A stretch of 7,296 nucleotides of DNA. Origin: SAR202 cluster bacterium. Lineage in GTDB: Bacteria; Chloroflexota; Dehalococcoidia; Lucifugimonadales; UBA826. Each line of letters starts with the position of its first letter. The first letter of the stretch is position 1. The position numbers were made by a program, and so were the translations under genes. This document shows positions 5,777-7,296 of the stretch, one piece after another. The notes beneath the pieces are model-generated. The model was not told where the DNA came from and ran no database searches. It was given only the letters and a program-made list of their open reading frames with translations. The DNA lies in assembly GCA_009392675.1 (NCBI GenBank), contig VFFY01000030.1, forward strand, positions 1 through 7,296, read 5' to 3'.

Positions 5777-6922
5777 TTAACTAAGTAACTCGCTGATTCT
5801 TTCCGCAACCAGCTCCTCTTCACCAACCTTAAGTCCAAACATGTGGATTGCTATATAGTCGTCACCCTCTCTCACCCGAGTCCATATCGGTGGATCCCCT
5901 TTCTTTAAAGTATCTACGACTTCCTGTAGCGTCATTCCCGCTTTTTCTTCATCTAATCTTAATTCGACTCCGAAAGGTTGGTGCCCAATGATGTTATTTA
6001 TCATTCCAAGGGTAACGGCGGGGGTGTTTGAAAGAATATCGATGACCCTCTGGCTTCTGGTTTCAATTTCTATGAGTCTTTCTTCATGATTTATTGTCAT
6101 CCAGTTCCTTACGGCAGCAACAACACCTACCATTTCTTGCCTATCTACCTTATGGGGTCTACCTATTCCTCTCACCCGTCGTCCTTCGTATCCTACAAAT
6201 GATTGTTTAGAGATCTTGCGAATCATATCTTCCGTACCTAATGCTAGACCAGTTGATTGTGAAGCGCCCATATATTTAGCTGCTATACATTGAAAATCGG
6301 CGCCCATTTTAACGTATTTGCCGAATAGGTCTAAAGGATATATTTGACCGGCTGCATCAACTAAAACGGGAAGGTTATTTTGGTGAGCTATTCGTATAGT
6401 TTCTTCAAGTGTCAAGCCGTTTGGGTCATGCTCTTGCTCCACCATATAAAAATGTACGGCTGCTGTGTTTTCGTTTATAGCCGTTTCCAAATCTTGAGGG
6501 GTAGTTCCTTCTTCCGAACCAAATTCCACCAATTTTGCACCGGAAGCTTCCAAACACCTGTCATACCAATATCGTTGTCTTTTTTGGATAAGAATCTGGT
6601 TTTTCATTCCAGTTGTATCCGGTAATTGTTCTATTAATTCATCATTATCGCCGGCCATGACTGCTGCTGCTGCTAAAGTCAAAGCCGAACCTGCCCCTGA
6701 GGTTATGTATGCAGCTGGTATACCTATCATTTCCGCTACCGCTGACCCCGCTTTTTCTTCCAATTCCATTAGCGGAATATAGGAGTCGCCAGCGAGTGCC
6801 ATCGCTTCCCTAACTTCCGGAATCGGTGTTGATCCACCCAGCATTGTTACACTACCGATGGCATTTATAATTGGAGTCGCACCAAGTTCCTTATATATGT
6901 TTCCCAGATTTTCTAATGTCAT
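5777..6922 (-). CDS. SelA-like PLP-dependent enzyme (fold type I), substrate unknown
   Basis: This 381-residue protein belongs to the fold-type-I PLP superfamily and most resembles the short SelA-like/DgaE-like group (selenocysteine synthase relatives, including D-glucosaminate-6-phosphate ammonia-lyase-like enzymes). Supporting features are an N-terminal substrate-loop region (GATPIINAIGSVTMLGGSTP, 14-33), the cofactor phosphate-binding turn TSGAGSA (74-80), the Asp that contacts the pyridine nitrogen in VDAAGQ (D189), and a candidate Schiff-base lysine K216 in CIAAKYMGASQSTG. The GRPHKVDRQEMVGVVAAV segment (254-271) is typical of this group. It is much shorter than true SelA (about 460 residues) and lacks its N-terminal tRNA-binding domain, so I do not call it selenocysteine synthase. 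The usual small-residue/Gly motif before the lysine is replaced by AA. GGAGG six bases upstream fixes the ATG. The neighbours (a VIT-like transporter upstream, L25 downstream) do not reveal the substrate. It is presumably cytoplasmic, as no signal peptide is seen. Confidence 0.88.
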   Translation of the reverse strand: MTLENLGNIYKELGATPIINAIGSVTMLGGSTPIPEVREAMALAGDSYIPLMELEEKAGSAVAEMIGIPAAYITSGAGSALTLAAAAVMAGDNDELIEQLPDTTGMKNQILIQKRQRYWYDRCLEASGAKLVEFGSEEGTTPQDLETAINENTAAVHFYMVEQEHDPNGLTLEETIRIAHQNNLPVLVDAAGQIYPLDLFGKYVKMGADFQCIAAKYMGASQSTGLALGTEDMIRKISKQSFVGYEGRRVRGIGRPHKVDRQEMVGVVAAVRNWMTINHEERLIEIETRSQRVIDILSNTPAVTLGMINNIIGHQPFGVELRLDEEKAGMTLQEVVDTLKKGDPPIWTRVREGDDYIAIHMFGLKVGEEELVAERISELLS

Positions 6923-6928
6923 TGTGGG

Positions 6929-6933
6929 CCTCC
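6929..6933 (-). promoter_or_regulatory. Shine-Dalgarno site of the SelA-like gene
   Basis: Minus-strand GGAGG lies six bases before the ATG at 6922, a strong site that fixes the start. The 73-bp gap between this gene and the transporter stop at 6996 is AT-rich, and I see no convincing promoter or terminator in it. Confidence 0.75.
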
Positions 6934-6995
6934 GTACATGTTATTTGATTTTATTACCTATATCTAAATCGTATGTTATTTTAAAATTCATCAAC

Positions 6996-7296
6996 CTATA
7001 AAATGGAAATTCCTAATAAATAACCGACACCATAGGTGAAGGTTGCGGCTAAGGTGCCTGCTAAAAGCATCCTTGTTGCCCCTACGAAGATGTTTTTGCC
7101 ACTCGCTACTGAAACAATTCCTCCGACAATGAATAAGGCCGATGAGCTAAATATCGCACTAAGGACGATAGATATATTACCCGAAGAAAAAAGAATTGGA
7201 ATTATTGGTATCAGAGCTCCCAATGCGAAGGCTAATAAACTACTAATTGCAGCTAACCATGGAGACCCTAAATCCTGCGGATTGAGTCCTAATTCC
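6996..7296 (-). CDS. VIT1/CCC1-family membrane transporter, C-terminal part (cut by window edge)
   Basis: The frame stays open through the right edge, so only the last 99 residues are visible. An internal TTG at 7223 is not the start, because upstream codons continue the family sequence. The visible part begins ELGLNPQDLGSPWLAAISS and runs into FALGALIPIIPILF, the signature of the VIT1/CCC1 (vacuolar iron transporter-like) family, in which a charged loop leads into the third of five membrane helices. Three hydrophobic helices can be seen: about residues 13-36, 41-65 and 74-98, the last with Gly-rich packing (GTLAATFTYGVGYLLG). Known members move Fe2+ or Mn2+ across membranes. The metal-binding cytoplasmic domain found in some members would lie outside the window, so the substrate here is inference. 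The protein ends right after the last helix, as is usual. It lies 73 bp upstream of the SelA-like gene on the same strand and could share a transcript. Confidence 0.85.
   Translation of the reverse strand, partial: ELGLNPQDLGSPWLAAISSLLAFALGALIPIIPILFSSGNISIVLSAIFSSSALFIVGGIVSVASGKNIFVGATRMLLAGTLAATFTYGVGYLLGISIL

Noticed and set aside
5777..6922. Selenocysteine synthase (selA)
   Set aside because: The protein is about 80 residues shorter than SelA, lacks the N-terminal tRNA-binding part and has a different lysine motif; no selB, selD or tRNA-Sec is visible.
1..7296. A new defence, mobile or CRISPR-like system
   Set aside because: No direct-repeat arrays, transposase, integrase, nuclease or toxin-antitoxin signatures were seen. 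The content is mainly conserved housekeeping genes plus a few poorly characterised families.

Overview
The window looks like an ordinary chromosomal core region of a fairly AT-rich bacterium (roughly 40% GC by eye). The best guess is Chloroflexota, possibly a Dehalococcoidia/SAR202-type lineage. Reasons are a DnaG zinc ribbon with a Cys-x3-Cys second pair (CFGSCGVGGD), an RpoD with an acidic N-terminus and a spacer between regions 1.2 and 2, a CTC-type L25, and a small SelA-like PLP enzyme. This placement is inference from recalled family features, not from a search.

Left half, + strand (1-4976): four tightly packed genes. They are a 113-residue acidic protein of unknown function, DNA primase (dnaG), the primary sigma factor (rpoD/sigA) and a DUF362-family protein. 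The dnaG-rpoD pair is the core of the classic macromolecular-synthesis operon (rpsU-dnaG-rpoD in E. coli). Here the unknown small gene sits where rpsU sits in E. coli. The DUF362 start codon directly abuts the rpoD stop (TAAATG), which suggests cotranscription and translational coupling. A possible extended -10 lies in the 77-bp gap before rpoD.

Right half, - strand (5004-7296), reading inward from the right edge: the C-terminal 99 residues of a VIT1/CCC1-type membrane transporter (cut by the window edge), a SelA-like fold-type-I PLP enzyme of 381 residues, and ribosomal protein L25 (CTC/TL5 type, 219 residues). L25 probably starts at an internal GTG at 5663 with a good Shine-Dalgarno, and a plausible promoter lies in the gap upstream of it. 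The two halves converge across only 27 bp (4977-5003), with no convincing terminator.

Functionally, DnaG, RpoD and L25 serve replication priming, transcription initiation and 5S rRNA binding. The DUF362 protein, the PLP enzyme and the small acidic protein have no assignable substrate or partner. There is no RNA gene, CRISPR array, insertion sequence or phage signature. No gene-free stretch exceeds about 115 bp. I see no clear new multi-gene system; the items worth a second look are the unknown small gene before dnaG, the DUF362 gene coupled to rpoD, the unusual sigma N-terminus, and the atypical lysine motif of the PLP enzyme.
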